DNA of 64,000 nt, taken from assembly GCA_944989445.1 (NCBI GenBank), contig CALYLW010000055.1, positions 1,555,001-1,619,000 on the forward strand. The letters run 5' to 3'. Shown one piece after another: positions 62,901-63,434 of the stretch. The number at the start of each line of letters is the position of its first letter. The first letter of the stretch is position 1. The notes beneath the pieces are model-generated. The model was not told the DNA's origin and did no database searches. It saw only the letters and a program-made list of their open reading frames with translations. The position numbers were made by a program, and so were the translations under genes. Source of the DNA: Ampullaceana balthica (lineage: Eukaryota > Mollusca > Gastropoda > Lymnaeidae).

Positions 62901-63434
62901 AAGCAAAAGATATTATACTTTAAAGTAGCATTTTCAACTAACTTATCTCAACTGATCTCATATGAACTCACAGGCAATCTTGTAATTTCAGGCCCTGGAA
63001 CAGTCTGTATTGTCTCACGGAGCAGAAGTTGAAAACATGCGTGACGCAGCTCAAGAGATCAGTCATGTCAGTGGCGACAGCAGGACATTATCTTACGCCG
63101 GACAGCTGGCCAATCGTTATCAGTCCCTCACTGCATCTGTCAAGGTAGGTATTAAAATACATTGCCTCTACGCTTCTTGAAAGAATCGAGTCAAAAGTTT
63201 TTGTATAATCACTGTTATGTTGTTGATGTGACATTTAAAAATAAAAAATATTATATTTTCAATGTGCAGGAACAAGTTGAGAAATGTAAGCAAAACATAG
63301 AGGACCACAACCAGTACAGTAAGAGCCATAAAGCTGCATTAGACTGGTTAAACATGGCAAAACAACAACTGGAACAGTGCAGCTCCATGGTAGGAGACGA
63401 GGACTCTCTCAACACAAAGTTGGCTATTTTACAG
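5847..63434 (+). CDS. SYNE1: Nesprin-1 homologue, N-terminal part (44-exon model, open at right edge)
   Basis: Nesprins are giant LINC-complex proteins. The N-terminal CH pair binds F-actin, a long spectrin-repeat rod follows, and a C-terminal KASH segment (outside this window) anchors in the outer nuclear envelope. Seen here: CH1 at about residues 24-135, a short linker, CH2 at about 155-255, then spectrin-like helical repeats to residue 2632 with recurring Trp and Leu heptads. CH1 has [20 protein letters not shown] and CH2 has [20 protein letters not shown], which match nesprin-1 better than spectrin, plakin or dystrophin CH pairs as I recall them. All 43 internal introns are GT-AG, 34 of them phase 0, and the joined exons have no stop codon. 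Human nesprin-1 is about 8,800 residues, so roughly 30% is present. Only the 5' end is uncertain (two candidate first exons). Invertebrates usually have one nesprin, so SYNE1 stands for the SYNE1/Msp300/ANC-1 family. Confidence 0.93.
6539..7418. repeat. 26-bp minisatellite, about 33 copies, each with AATAAA
   Basis: The unit starts GTCAATAAAACCTTTCATAC, with subtypes (CCTTTCATAC, CCTGTCATAC, AACTGTCAGAC, CCTGTCTTACTATAG) arranged in blocks. This suggests higher-order unequal exchange. The canonical polyadenylation hexamer AATAAA occurs in almost every unit on the sense strand of the proposed gene. Confidence 0.95.
7419..9690. other. AT-rich intronic or upstream DNA, nothing recognised
   Basis: Contains a G9 run near 7541 and short open frames (7934-8173, 8530-8811) with no recognisable domain, splice context or repeat boundaries. 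It is intron 1 if the distal first exon is used. Confidence 0.4.
9690..10567 (+). promoter_or_regulatory. SYNE1: CpG-rich stretch, possible promoter and 5' UTR of proximal first exon
   Basis: GC and CpG content rise sharply against the AT-rich surroundings (TCGCGCGGG, TTTCGCGGGG and others between about 9720 and 10260). The stretch ends just before the proximal ATG at 10568. No TATA box is obvious. The minus-strand open frame 9966-10217 shows no known domain. Promoter function is inferred from composition and position only. Confidence 0.3.
10568..10652 (+). CDS. SYNE1: Candidate proximal alternative first coding exon of the nesprin gene
   Basis: ATG at 10568 is the first ATG after an in-frame TGA at 10538-10540. 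It encodes a 28-residue leader with helical content ([14 protein letters not shown]) and ends in a lone G before the donor GTAATT at 10653. It joins exon 2 in the same phase as the distal candidate, giving [16 protein letters not shown]. The ATG context is modest (T at -3, G at +4). It lies just downstream of a CpG-rich stretch. It may be an alternative N-terminus, or one of the two candidates may be a chance open frame. Confidence 0.5.
10779..11218. mobile_element. hAT MITE with internal minisatellite
   Basis: Termini CAGGGGTCGGCA and, inverted, CAGGTGTCGACAACCTGCGG match hAT ends of the CAGGGGTCGGCAA class. Perfect 8-bp target duplication ATCTAGGG at 10771-10778 and 11219-11226. The interior is mostly an 18-bp tandem array that begins where the right subterminal sequence (AGCCGCA) would lie. 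Confidence 0.88.
10927..11196. repeat. 18-bp minisatellite, 15 copies
   Basis: Unit AGCCGCAACATGACATCG repeated exactly 15 times with few substitutions (CATTG, CCACAAC). It sits wholly inside the hAT MITE. Long open frames in several reading frames on both strands come from the 18-bp period. Confidence 0.96.
11227..11959. other. Non-coding DNA, nothing recognised
   Basis: AT-rich with no open frame, splice-flanked segment or repeat boundary that I could support. Confidence 0.4.
11962..12177. repeat. 44-bp minisatellite, about 5 copies
   Basis: The unit contains AGTAACTTTAACAACCTTGT followed by TATTGATGGTGCCTGGTAG. The copies are nearly identical, with GATGG/GGTGG variants. Confidence 0.9.
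12178..13117. other. Non-coding DNA, nothing recognised
   Basis: Includes a C10 run near 12209 and a purine-rich GGTGGGGGAGGGGGAG stretch near 12634. No gene or mobile element recognised. Confidence 0.4.
13118..13605. repeat. 34-bp minisatellite, about 14 copies, length-variable
   Basis: The unit contains GTGTTTGTGATGGTTCAATG and GTACGGGGTGAGGGA, with GAAGTGAG variants and several short deletions. It ends directly at the target duplication of the next MITE. Confidence 0.93.
13614..13760. mobile_element. Short hAT-like MITE, 147 bp
   Basis: Termini CAGGGGCGGATCAAG and, inverted, CTATGGCGGATTAAG. The 8-bp flanks TTTGTTAT (13606-13613) and TTTGTAAT (13761-13768) differ by one base. No coding content. 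Confidence 0.75.
13769..15584. other. Non-coding DNA, nothing recognised
   Basis: AT-rich with a C10 run near 14014. The open frame 15065-15268 has no recognisable domain. Confidence 0.4.
15585..15872. repeat. 31-bp minisatellite, about 9 copies
   Basis: The unit contains TTGCTATACAGGAGTATGTG followed by TGATGTTTCTG. The units carry acceptor-like TATACAG but no exon follows. Confidence 0.92.
15873..16404. other. Non-coding DNA with G and C homopolymers
   Basis: A G-rich stretch near 16046-16060 and a C11 run near 16206. A GGCCGGACAAACACC segment follows the C run. Nothing else recognised. Confidence 0.4.
16405..16847. repeat. 32-bp minisatellite, 13 full copies and a partial
   Basis: The unit contains TATCAAAGTGTAACAGAGCC followed by CATCAAATCTAG. 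Fixed length with mainly GGAAC/GTAAC and CTAG/ATAG variants. The array runs straight into a MITE. Confidence 0.95.
16843..17028. mobile_element. hAT-like MITE, copy A
   Basis: Begins CAAATGTTCCATCTAATGTT and ends CTTAAAGGGAACATTG, an inverted-terminal arrangement of CAATGTTCCCTCTAA. Clearly homologous to the copy at 22783-22959 (GTCCGTGTGCAAAGTA, GCGGT, CGCAGCTTAAA shared). No target duplication is clear because the left flank is the 32-bp array. Confidence 0.7.
17029..18729. other. Non-coding DNA, nothing recognised
   Basis: The minus-strand open frame 17519-17130 (129 codons) has no recognisable domain and lacks splice context. C8 run near 18150. Confidence 0.4.
18730..19563. mobile_element. 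Tc1/mariner-like MITE, about 834 bp
   Basis: The left end CAGTGTTACCTCGAGATACG follows TA. The right end carries the inverted CGTATCTCGAGTTAC, with a second partial inverted copy (TTTCGTATCTTGG, TTCGTATCTTG) inside. TA-flanked ACCTCGA-type ends indicate the Tc1/mariner/pogo superfamily. The last few bases are degenerate, so the right border is approximate. It has a 9-bp microsatellite (TGATAGTAC) inside at about 19348-19381. Confidence 0.65.
19564..21136. other. Intronic DNA with a possible tRNA-derived SINE relic
   Basis: Around 19935-20030 the minus strand shows an A-box-like CGCTACAGTGGTAAG and a B-box GGGTTCGATTC, suggesting an old tRNA-derived SINE. No cloverleaf could be closed. A short direct repeat (CATTCCATGACTAGAGGAA) lies near 20910-20950. 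Nothing else recognised. Confidence 0.3.
21137..21352. repeat. 24-bp minisatellite, 9 copies, 38 bp upstream of exon 2
   Basis: Unit GTTTGTGTCATCTGCCTGTC plus CCCC, exactly 9 times with single-base variants. Pyrimidine-rich on the sense strand and close to the exon 2 acceptor. Open frames in several frames on both strands are array artefacts. Confidence 0.95.
21391..21452 (+). CDS. SYNE1: Nesprin exon 2: start of CH1
   Basis: Residues 24-44. Acceptor CACAATATAG, donor GTAAGT. Enters in phase 1 and leaves in phase 0. Encodes [19 protein letters not shown], the first helix of a type-1 calponin-homology domain; the VQKKTFTxW signature is shared by spectrin, plakin and nesprin CH1. The ATG at the exon's first base is out of this frame and is not a start. 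Confidence 0.93.
22050..22590. mobile_element. LINE 3'-end-like repeat (RTE-type guess), with internal duplication
   Basis: The segment TTTTGTTTTTCCGCC...GAAGTTAATATAAGGGATT occurs twice, at about 22083-22155 and 22521-22583. Related sequence (CGTAAAAACA, TATAAATCCT) recurs near 33200-33240. Non-coding, consistent with the 3' UTR of a non-LTR element; the clade is a guess. Confidence 0.45.
22644..22739 (+). CDS. SYNE1: Nesprin exon 3: CH1 helix B region
   Basis: Residues 45-76, phase 0 at both ends, acceptor AATCTTCAG, donor GTAAGT. Contains [20 protein letters not shown], the conserved CH1 core with the DL(F)xDxKDGxxLLxLLE pattern, and ends LSGEKL. The acceptor lies about 60 bp after a LINE-like repeat. 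Confidence 0.95.
22783..22959. mobile_element. hAT-like MITE, copy B
   Basis: Starts CAATGTTCCCTCTAATGTTC and ends ATGAACATTG, with 8-bp flanks GTGAAATG (22775-22782) and GGGAAATG (22960-22967) differing at one base. It lies 43 bp past the exon 3 donor. Homologous to the copy near 16.9 kb. Confidence 0.75.
22968..25770. other. Large intron 3, first part, nothing recognised
   Basis: AT-rich intronic DNA. Short open frames (23658-23840, 23853-24062 minus) have no domain similarity. No conserved exon-like segment with matching splice phase was found between CH1 exons 3 and 4. Confidence 0.4.
25775..26093. repeat. Long-unit tandem repeat, about 95-112 bp, 3 copies
   Basis: The unit starts ACGCCTCGCACCCCACAGT and includes GTAACGGTGGTAGTGGCCGT and GGGCTGGGGTGAACATGTGA. 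The second and third copies contain GCAAACAAAATGT, missing from the first. GC-rich against the surrounding intron. Open frames on both strands are array-driven. Confidence 0.93.
26094..28740. other. Intron 3, middle part, nothing recognised
   Basis: G9 run near 26431 and C-rich run near 27570. No gene, RNA or bounded mobile element that I can support. Confidence 0.4.
28741..28900. repeat. 16-bp minisatellite, 10 copies
   Basis: Unit CACCATTGAGATGACA repeated 10 times with CAGACC, CAGC and CTATT variants. The minus-strand open frames across it are artefacts. Confidence 0.93.
28901..29689. other. Intron 3 DNA, nothing recognised
   Basis: The open frame 29480-29704 has no recognisable domain. 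Confidence 0.4.
29690..30243 (-). pseudogene. Decayed LINE reverse-transcriptase C-terminus
   Basis: Reading minus, the frame 30243-29950 resembles the region between the RT palm and the C-terminus of a LINE protein ([32 protein letters not shown]). Frameshifted sequence downstream encodes RRPTKKHL-like residues and a block homologous to the insertion at 37870-38021 (shared AGGCGTCTCTAT/AGGCATCTCTAT and CCAG..TCTCCAGCA). Several stops and shifts; dead copy. Confidence 0.6.
30244..32587. other. Intron 3, last part, very AT-rich, nothing recognised
   Basis: Long A and T tracts and no bounded repeats or exon-like frames. Confidence 0.4.
32588..33566 (-). mobile_element. hAT relic with BED-finger fragment and a nested repeat
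   Basis: Ends TAGGGCTG and CAGCCCTT, with subterminal ATCGATTAAT-rich inverted repeats and a perfect 8-bp duplication CTAGAAAT at 32580-32587 and 33567-33574. On the minus strand, 32966-32727 encodes 79 residues with the CxxC and spaced His pattern of a BED zinc finger ([23 protein letters not shown]), the N-terminal DNA-binding domain of hAT transposases. The catalytic domain is gone. Between about 33057 and 33420 lies a foreign segment related to the LINE-like repeat near 22.1 kb. Confidence 0.82.
33618..33701 (+). CDS. SYNE1: Nesprin exon 4: CH1
   Basis: Residues 77-104, phase 0 at both ends, acceptor AATCTAG, donor GTAAAC. Encodes [20 protein letters not shown], the CH1 segment with the HxxANxxxALxFL motif. 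It is separated from exon 3 by the 10.9 kb intron, the largest between well-supported exons apart from the first. Confidence 0.95.
33961..34053 (+). CDS. SYNE1: Nesprin exon 5: end of CH1
   Basis: Residues 105-135, phase 0 at both ends, acceptor TTGTTTTCAG, donor GTGAGA. Encodes [20 protein letters not shown] followed by [10 protein letters not shown]. This is the last CH1 helix, with the invariant Ile-Ala-Asp-Gly and Trp-Thr-Ile-Ile-Leu motifs. Confidence 0.96.
34449..34531 (+). CDS. SYNE1: Nesprin exon 6: CH1-CH2 linker and CH2 start
   Basis: Residues 136-163, in phase 0 and out phase 2, acceptor TTCTCTGTAG, donor GTAAAT. Starts [17 protein letters not shown] and then begins CH2 with [10 protein letters not shown]. 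The linker is much shorter than the serine-rich one I recall from vertebrate nesprin-1. The split codon AG|T gives Ser. Confidence 0.93.
35017..35213 (+). CDS. SYNE1: Nesprin exon 7: CH2 core
   Basis: Residues 163-229, in phase 2 and out phase 1, acceptor TTTGAACAG, donor GTAAAA. Contains [20 protein letters not shown], then IRPDLVDMD, and [11 protein letters not shown] just before the donor. These are the CH2 features used to recognise spectrin-superfamily actin-binding domains. Confidence 0.96.
35541..35626 (+). CDS. SYNE1: Nesprin exon 8: end of CH2
   Basis: Residues 229-257, in phase 1 and out phase 0, acceptor GTTTTACCAG, donor GTGAGT. Encodes [20 protein letters not shown], nearly identical to the last CH2 helix of nesprin-1. 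It is the most diagnostic exon in the window. Confidence 0.97.
35745..36027 (+). mobile_element. L2/CR1-like LINE 3' fragment
   Basis: Bases 35753-35812 encode [19 protein letters not shown] and a stop, the same C-terminal tail as the LINE at 111-1071 ([15 protein letters not shown]). This is followed by a 3' UTR with CCCAGGCCCAGACTGGGGCA and an ATT/TTA microsatellite end. Heavily 5'-truncated. Confidence 0.75.
36083..36223 (+). CDS. SYNE1: Nesprin exon 9: post-CH2 region
   Basis: Residues 258-304, phase 0 at both ends, donor GTATGT. Starts [20 protein letters not shown] and contains MSWLNGEA, the start of the first spectrin-like helix. A 25-bp duplication places a second AG followed by the same bases (GGTGTG) 25 nt upstream of the acceptor; using it would shift the frame. 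Confidence 0.92.
36502..36790 (-). mobile_element. tRNA-derived SINE, copy 1
   Basis: Reading minus it starts GGGACGCGGTGGTCGAGTGG (A box) with TACCGATGGTCACAGGTTCG leading into the B box GGTTCGAATCC. The body contains CACCCAGCTCCGAATGGGTA and the tail runs AGAAGGAGCGTCTGTATTGA then TTAAG repeats. Same family as the copies at 52.6 and 56.6 kb. Pol III promoter boxes but no mature tRNA end. Confidence 0.9.
36896..37042 (+). CDS. SYNE1: Nesprin exon 10: spectrin-like repeat
   Basis: Residues 305-353, phase 0 at both ends, acceptor AAAATCAG. Encodes [20 protein letters not shown] through [11 protein letters not shown]. The donor GTACGA is weak, yet the protein continues cleanly as DEL-VRQW in exon 11. 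No better donor lies nearby before the in-frame stop. Confidence 0.9.
37456..37667 (+). repeat. 43-bp tandem array of acceptor-like units ending at exon 11
   Basis: Five units of 43, 40, 43, 43 and 43 bp. Each contains GTTACTCCCATATCCTCATC and ends ATAG followed by GTT, so each carries a copy of the exon 11 splice acceptor. The candidate AGs are at 37498, 37538, 37581, 37624 and 37667 (real). All upstream acceptors lead to a frameshift or an in-frame TAA. Confidence 0.95.
37668..37832 (+). CDS. SYNE1: Nesprin exon 11: spectrin-like repeat
   Basis: Residues 354-408, phase 0 at both ends, donor GTAAGT. Encodes [20 protein letters not shown] and [10 protein letters not shown]; the LGxxGxWLYxAE block is conserved in nesprin-1. 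The acceptor is the last of five near-identical acceptor-like units in a 43-bp tandem array. Confidence 0.94.
37870..38021 (-). mobile_element. 5'-truncated LINE insertion with 12-bp target duplication
   Basis: Flanked by CCTCTGTAAGTG at 37858-37869 and 38022-38033. On the minus strand it encodes the end of a LINE protein ([20 protein letters not shown]) and terminates in a CAA repeat tail. Homologous to the decayed copy near 29.7 kb. Confidence 0.85.
38610..38785 (+). CDS. SYNE1: Nesprin exon 12: spectrin-like repeat
   Basis: Residues 409-467, in phase 0 and out phase 2, acceptor TTTTTCTTAG, donor GTGATT. Begins [20 protein letters not shown] and ends LDYTHM plus AG of a split Arg codon. 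The HxxxFxxI-like start marks the next helix after a repeat boundary. Confidence 0.93.
38786..39690. other. Intron 12, nothing recognised
   Basis: AT-rich, 905 bp, no repeats or exon-like segments. Confidence 0.5.
39691..39890 (+). CDS. SYNE1: Nesprin exon 13: conserved N-terminal rod segment
   Basis: Residues 467-534, in phase 2 and out phase 1, acceptor TTATGTTTAG, donor GTGAGC. Encodes [20 protein letters not shown], close to the nesprin-1 YRLLSLLVLAESKL region, then [14 protein letters not shown]. Ends in a glycine-rich KGGGAG. Confidence 0.95.
40133..40438. mobile_element. Unclassified 306-bp GC-rich insertion with 14-bp target duplication
   Basis: Flanked by the perfect direct repeat TTAGTTGGATTTAA at 40119-40132 and 40439-40452. 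The insert is far more GC-rich than the intron, with G-runs at about 40308-40318 and 40359-40369, and ends CATGTAGGATCA without a poly-A tail. A duplication of this length points to retrotransposition (LINE or SINE machinery). I do not recognise the family. Confidence 0.75.
40878..41083 (+). CDS. SYNE1: Nesprin exon 14: spectrin-like repeat
   Basis: Residues 534-602, in phase 1 and out phase 0, acceptor CTACCTCAG, donor GTAGTT. Encodes [20 protein letters not shown] and [12 protein letters not shown], matching the E-T-T-A-x-W and L-x-x-W-L-x-x-A helices of the nesprin-1 N-terminal rod. Confidence 0.94.
41172..42629 (+). mobile_element. Pogo/Tigger-like MITE, 1458 bp
   Basis: Bounded by TA at 41170-41171 and 42630-42631. 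The terminal inverted repeats are CAGTCGAAACAGCTTAAGTC and, inverted, CAGTCGAACCCACTTACCTC. CAGT...CTTAA-type ends plus a TA target are typical of the pogo/Tigger branch of Tc1/mariner. No transposase frame. It contains a TA/CA microsatellite at about 41526-41558. Related in inverted orientation to the element at 48300-49186. Confidence 0.85.
42661..42701. repeat. Near-perfect 41-bp palindrome
   Basis: The arms TTTTTCTATGTAATAATAAT and ATTATTATTACATAGAAAAA are exact reverse complements around one central A, 30 bp past the pogo-like MITE. It could form a hairpin or cruciform and looks like an inverted duplication of a TAA microsatellite edge. Confidence 0.85.
42702..43468. other. Rest of intron 14, nothing recognised
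   Basis: AT-rich, no bounded repeats seen. Confidence 0.5.
43469..43786 (+). CDS. SYNE1: Nesprin exon 15: one full spectrin-repeat-length exon
   Basis: Residues 603-708 (106 codons), phase 0 at both ends, acceptor CCATTTTTAG, donor GTAAGT. Runs from [20 protein letters not shown] to AYLLELD with the pattern [20 protein letters not shown]. Its length equals one canonical 106-residue spectrin repeat. Confidence 0.95.
43787..45432. other. Intron 15 (1.65 kb), nothing recognised
   Basis: AT-rich intron without visible mobile elements or tandem arrays; the longest intron of the rod region that seems free of insertions. Confidence 0.5.
45433..45564 (+). CDS. SYNE1: Nesprin exon 16
   Basis: Residues 709-752, phase 0 at both ends, acceptor TATCTCTGCAG, donor GTCAGT. 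Starts [20 protein letters not shown] and ends LNQQKE. Helical, no Trp; likely the middle helix of a repeat that finishes in exon 17. Confidence 0.93.
45916..46107 (+). CDS. SYNE1: Nesprin exon 17
   Basis: Residues 753-816, phase 0 at both ends, donor GTGGGC. The acceptor tract is mostly GT dinucleotides ending ATCAG. Contains [20 protein letters not shown] and ends ESRLEKHK. The L-x-x-W-x-x-x-x-x-x-L helix ending in HK is the recurring repeat boundary. Confidence 0.95.
46345..46494 (+). CDS. SYNE1: Nesprin exon 18
   Basis: Residues 817-866, phase 0 at both ends, acceptor TTTTCTTCAG, donor GTAGGT. Begins [20 protein letters not shown] right after the HK boundary and ends AANENFQ. Confidence 0.93.
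46495..47025. other. Intron 18, nothing recognised
   Basis: Short open frames continue from exon 18 past the donor but show no helical-repeat character. No repeats seen. The introns at 45565-45915 and 47588-47977 are likewise plain AT-rich sequence. Confidence 0.5.
47026..47193 (+). CDS. SYNE1: Nesprin exon 19
   Basis: Residues 867-922, phase 0 at both ends, acceptor GATTTCAG, donor GTGAGT. Encodes [20 protein letters not shown] and ends SLIRKHK, again closing on the HK boundary. Two Trp residues sit at spectrin heptad positions. Confidence 0.94.
47453..47587 (+). CDS. SYNE1: Nesprin exon 20
   Basis: Residues 923-967, phase 0 at both ends, acceptor TTTTTTTATAG, donor GTTCGT (non-consensus after GT). 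Runs from [20 protein letters not shown] to LDHLKERWE. The frame and KERWE-to-HVLHH join support the weak donor. Confidence 0.9.
47978..48139 (+). CDS. SYNE1: Nesprin exon 21
   Basis: Residues 968-1021, phase 0 at both ends, acceptor GTCCTTTCAG, donor GTAACT. Starts [20 protein letters not shown], contains [14 protein letters not shown] and ends ALAKHK at a repeat boundary. Confidence 0.94.
48300..49186 (-). mobile_element. Pogo/Tigger-like MITE, 887 bp, inverted relative to the 41.2 kb copy
   Basis: TA flanks at 48298-48299 and 49187-49188. Terminal inverted repeats CAGTGGGGCCCACTTAACCC and, inverted, CAGTGGGGCCCGCTTAAGTC. The inner sequence read on minus (GGGGTATGAAAAATGGCG, AAACGAAAACCAATATGGCG, GCAAAATATTAACATG) matches the start of the other copy. 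It lacks several hundred bp found there, or the other gained them. Confidence 0.88.
49461..49681 (+). CDS. SYNE1: Nesprin exon 22
   Basis: Residues 1022-1095, in phase 0 and out phase 2, acceptor TTCACAATAG, donor GTAGGA. Begins [20 protein letters not shown] and ends [10 protein letters not shown] plus AA of a split Lys codon. Three Trp residues in helical heptads. Confidence 0.94.
50030..50138 (+). CDS. SYNE1: Nesprin exon 23
   Basis: Residues 1095-1131, in phase 2 and out phase 0, acceptor CATCTCCAG, donor GTAGTT. Encodes [20 protein letters not shown] and ends DLLAKFQ. Short helix A of a repeat that continues in exon 24. Confidence 0.93.
50360..50680 (+). CDS. SYNE1: Nesprin exon 24 (321 bp, one repeat period)
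   Basis: Residues 1132-1238 (107 codons), phase 0 at both ends, acceptor GATTTTGCAG, donor GTATAA. Starts [20 protein letters not shown] and ends AYLQEHE. The length of 321 bp recurs exactly in exons 27 and 40. Confidence 0.95.
51177..51353 (+). CDS. SYNE1: Nesprin exon 25
   Basis: Residues 1239-1297, phase 0 at both ends, acceptor CTTTTAACAG, donor GTTTGT. Begins [40 protein letters not shown] is a typical spectrin helix B with a central Trp. Confidence 0.94.
51496..51636 (+). CDS. SYNE1: Nesprin exon 26
   Basis: Residues 1298-1344, phase 0 at both ends, acceptor ACATCACAG, donor GTAATC. Encodes [20 protein letters not shown] and ends KDLQTKK. Confidence 0.93.
52133..52453 (+). CDS. SYNE1: Nesprin exon 27 (321 bp, one repeat period)
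   Basis: Residues 1345-1451, phase 0 at both ends, acceptor TTTTCATTAG, donor GTTGGT. Contains [20 protein letters not shown] and [15 protein letters not shown]. The CDWLxxxE helix A is a classic spectrin signature. Confidence 0.95.
52595..52874 (+). mobile_element. tRNA-derived SINE, copy 2
   Basis: Starts GGGGGCGCGATGGTCAAGTG (A box), B box GGCTCGAATCC. The body has CACCCAGCTCCGAATGGGTA and TGTGGACGCAATAATCTTCT, and the tail CGTCTGTATAGATAAGAC. A hAT MITE inserted at its 3' edge. Confidence 0.92.
52883..52948. mobile_element. Tiny hAT MITE, 66 bp
   Basis: Ends CAGGGGTGGGCAAAC and GTTTGCCCACCCCTA with a perfect 8-bp duplication GTCTAGAT at 52875-52882 and 52949-52956. Little more than two terminal repeats back to back. 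Confidence 0.9.
52957..53201. other. Rest of intron 27
   Basis: AT-rich; nothing recognised. The introns at 53529-53810, 54470-54855, 55037-55254 and 56101-56461 are also plain. Confidence 0.45.
53202..53528 (+). CDS. SYNE1: Nesprin exon 28 (327 bp)
   Basis: Residues 1452-1560, phase 0 at both ends, acceptor ATCTTTACAG, donor GTTTGT. Contains [20 protein letters not shown], the L-x-x-x-x-x-x-W-x-x-L spectrin helix B to C, then [12 protein letters not shown], ending MYELHQ. Confidence 0.96.
53811..54122 (+). CDS. SYNE1: Nesprin exon 29 (312 bp)
   Basis: Residues 1561-1664, phase 0 at both ends, acceptor ATACTCCTAG, donor GTAAAA. Contains [20 protein letters not shown] and [16 protein letters not shown], ending ELALAK. 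Confidence 0.95.
54330..54469 (+). CDS. SYNE1: Nesprin exon 30
   Basis: Residues 1665-1711, in phase 0 and out phase 2, acceptor CATTCATAG, donor GTAAGT. Starts [20 protein letters not shown] and ends SIKKDW plus AA of a split Asn codon. Confidence 0.94.
54856..55036 (+). CDS. SYNE1: Nesprin exon 31
   Basis: Residues 1711-1771, in phase 2 and out phase 0, acceptor GCATTTTAG, donor GTAGAA. Encodes [20 protein letters not shown] and [13 protein letters not shown], ending EIQAKLK. Confidence 0.94.
55255..55497 (+). CDS. SYNE1: Nesprin exon 32
   Basis: Residues 1772-1852, phase 0 at both ends, acceptor TATTCTCCAG, donor GTAACT. Contains [20 protein letters not shown] and [20 protein letters not shown]. 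Confidence 0.94.
55702..56100 (+). CDS. SYNE1: Nesprin exon 33 (399 bp, longest exon)
   Basis: Residues 1853-1985, phase 0 at both ends, acceptor TTATTCTGCAG, donor GTAAGA. Runs [20 protein letters not shown] to LKDLVKEIE. It holds more than one repeat period with no internal intron, so it probably reflects an intron loss relative to neighbours. Confidence 0.95.
56462..56581 (+). CDS. SYNE1: Nesprin exon 34
   Basis: Residues 1986-2025, phase 0 at both ends, acceptor TCAATTAG, donor GTGGGT. Encodes [20 protein letters not shown] and ends QQQLGQ. A tRNA-derived SINE begins about 30 bp past the donor. Confidence 0.93.
56612..56900 (+). mobile_element. tRNA-derived SINE, copy 3
   Basis: Starts GGGACGTGGTGGTTGAGTGG (A box) with B box GGTTCGAATCC. 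Same body as copies 1 and 2, with the 3' end CTGTATAGATAAGATAAGAA followed by GATAAG. It begins about 30 bp after the exon 34 donor. Confidence 0.92.
57017..57217 (+). CDS. SYNE1: Nesprin exon 35
   Basis: Residues 2026-2092, phase 0 at both ends, acceptor GTTCAACAG, donor GTAAAC. Encodes [20 protein letters not shown], with the spectrin W-x-x-L-x-x-L helix, and ends SLDLHK at a repeat boundary. Confidence 0.94.
57323..57612. mobile_element. hAT MITE, 290 bp
   Basis: Perfect 14-bp terminal inverted repeats CAGTGCTTCTCAAA / TTTGAGAAGCACTG and a perfect 8-bp duplication CACTAAAA at 57315-57322 and 57613-57620. Internal TGGTCCCTGGTGCAATGGAA is shared with the copy at 59.4 kb. Confidence 0.93.
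57621..58212. other. Intron 35 middle, nothing recognised
   Basis: AT-rich sequence between the hAT MITE and the 42-bp array. Confidence 0.5.
58213..58506 (+). repeat. 42-bp minisatellite, 7 copies, abutting exon 36 acceptor
   Basis: The unit contains AATCAGGTTGATGTATTTAA followed by TATATGTAAGATTGAATATTTG. Exactly 7 units; the last ends 13 bp before exon 36. Each unit has an acceptor-like ATCAG|G and a donor-like ATAT|GTAAG. The unit is open in one frame (14 residues), but that frame does not join exon 36 correctly. Confidence 0.95.
58520..58681 (+). CDS. SYNE1: Nesprin exon 36
   Basis: Residues 2093-2146, phase 0 at both ends, acceptor TTGCCTTCAG, donor GTAAGT. Encodes [20 protein letters not shown] and ends LKWETANS. 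A 42-bp minisatellite ends 13 bp before the exon. Confidence 0.94.
58819..58992 (+). CDS. SYNE1: Nesprin exon 37
   Basis: Residues 2147-2204, phase 0 at both ends, acceptor ATCTTTCAG, donor GTGAGA. Encodes [20 protein letters not shown] and [19 protein letters not shown], ending SRLTKFK. Confidence 0.95.
59183..59330 (+). CDS. SYNE1: Nesprin exon 38
   Basis: Residues 2205-2254, in phase 0 and out phase 1, acceptor AATATTGTAG, donor GTACAT. Encodes [20 protein letters not shown] and ends KKAETL plus a lone G that completes Ala in exon 39. Confidence 0.92.
59427..59728. mobile_element. hAT MITE, older copy of the 57.3 kb element
   Basis: The degenerate ends CTGGGCTTCTCACA and TTTGAGAAGAACTG, plus internal CACTGGTCCCTGGTGCAATG, match the 57.3 kb copy. 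The flanking duplication is no longer clear. Confidence 0.8.
59729..60133. other. Rest of intron 38
   Basis: AT-rich; the open frame 59925-60137 shows no protein-like character. Confidence 0.45.
60134..60303 (+). CDS. SYNE1: Nesprin exon 39
   Basis: Residues 2254-2310, in phase 1 and out phase 0, acceptor CGCTGTGCAG, donor GTAAGA. Encodes [20 protein letters not shown] and [15 protein letters not shown], ending RYETAK. Confidence 0.94.
60541..60861 (+). CDS. SYNE1: Nesprin exon 40 (321 bp, one repeat period)
   Basis: Residues 2311-2417, phase 0 at both ends, acceptor CCCATCACAG, donor GTTTGT. Starts [20 protein letters not shown] and ends EAKLATIK with [15 protein letters not shown] inside. 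Third exon of exactly 107 codons. Confidence 0.95.
61005..61443. mobile_element. hAT-like MITE with ATTAATCGATTA-type ends, 439 bp
   Basis: Ends TAGGACTG and CAGCCCTA with 8-bp duplications ACTAAAAT at 60997-61004 and 61444-61451. Subterminal GATTAATTAATCGATT-type sequence resembles the hAT relic at 32.6 kb, so both are probably one family. Confidence 0.85.
61452..61900 (+). pseudogene. Decayed LINE reverse-transcriptase C-terminus and 3' end
   Basis: The plus strand encodes, through stops, fragments typical of LINE C-termini: [41 protein letters not shown]. The 3' end reads CATCTTCTGTACGGAAGGAA then GATAAGAAGATCAGATAAAT, closely resembling the tail of the tRNA-derived SINE in this window. 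Confidence 0.65.
61952..62121 (+). CDS. SYNE1: Nesprin exon 41
   Basis: Residues 2418-2474, in phase 0 and out phase 2, acceptor CTTTACCCAG, donor GTGAGT. Encodes [20 protein letters not shown] and ends SLNQT plus CA of a split Gln codon. Confidence 0.94.
62122..62991. other. Introns 41-42, nothing recognised
   Basis: The introns at 62122-62506 and 62664-62991 flanking exon 42 are AT-rich with no bounded repeats. Confidence 0.5.
62507..62663 (+). CDS. SYNE1: Nesprin exon 42
   Basis: Residues 2474-2526, in phase 2 and out phase 0, acceptor ATCCAAACAG, donor GTTAAG. Contains [20 protein letters not shown], a helix A with W-L-x-x-x-E, and ends LEHFK. Confidence 0.94.
62992..63144 (+). CDS. SYNE1: Nesprin exon 43
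   Basis: Residues 2527-2577, phase 0 at both ends, acceptor TAATTTCAG, donor GTAGGT. Encodes [20 protein letters not shown] and ends SLTASVK. Confidence 0.94.
63270..63434 (+). CDS. SYNE1: Nesprin exon 44 (last exon in window)
   Basis: Residues 2578-2632, phase 0 at both ends, acceptor AATGTGCAG, donor GTATGC. Encodes [20 protein letters not shown] and [15 protein letters not shown]. The gene continues past the window, since there is no stop and the donor is good. Confidence 0.94.
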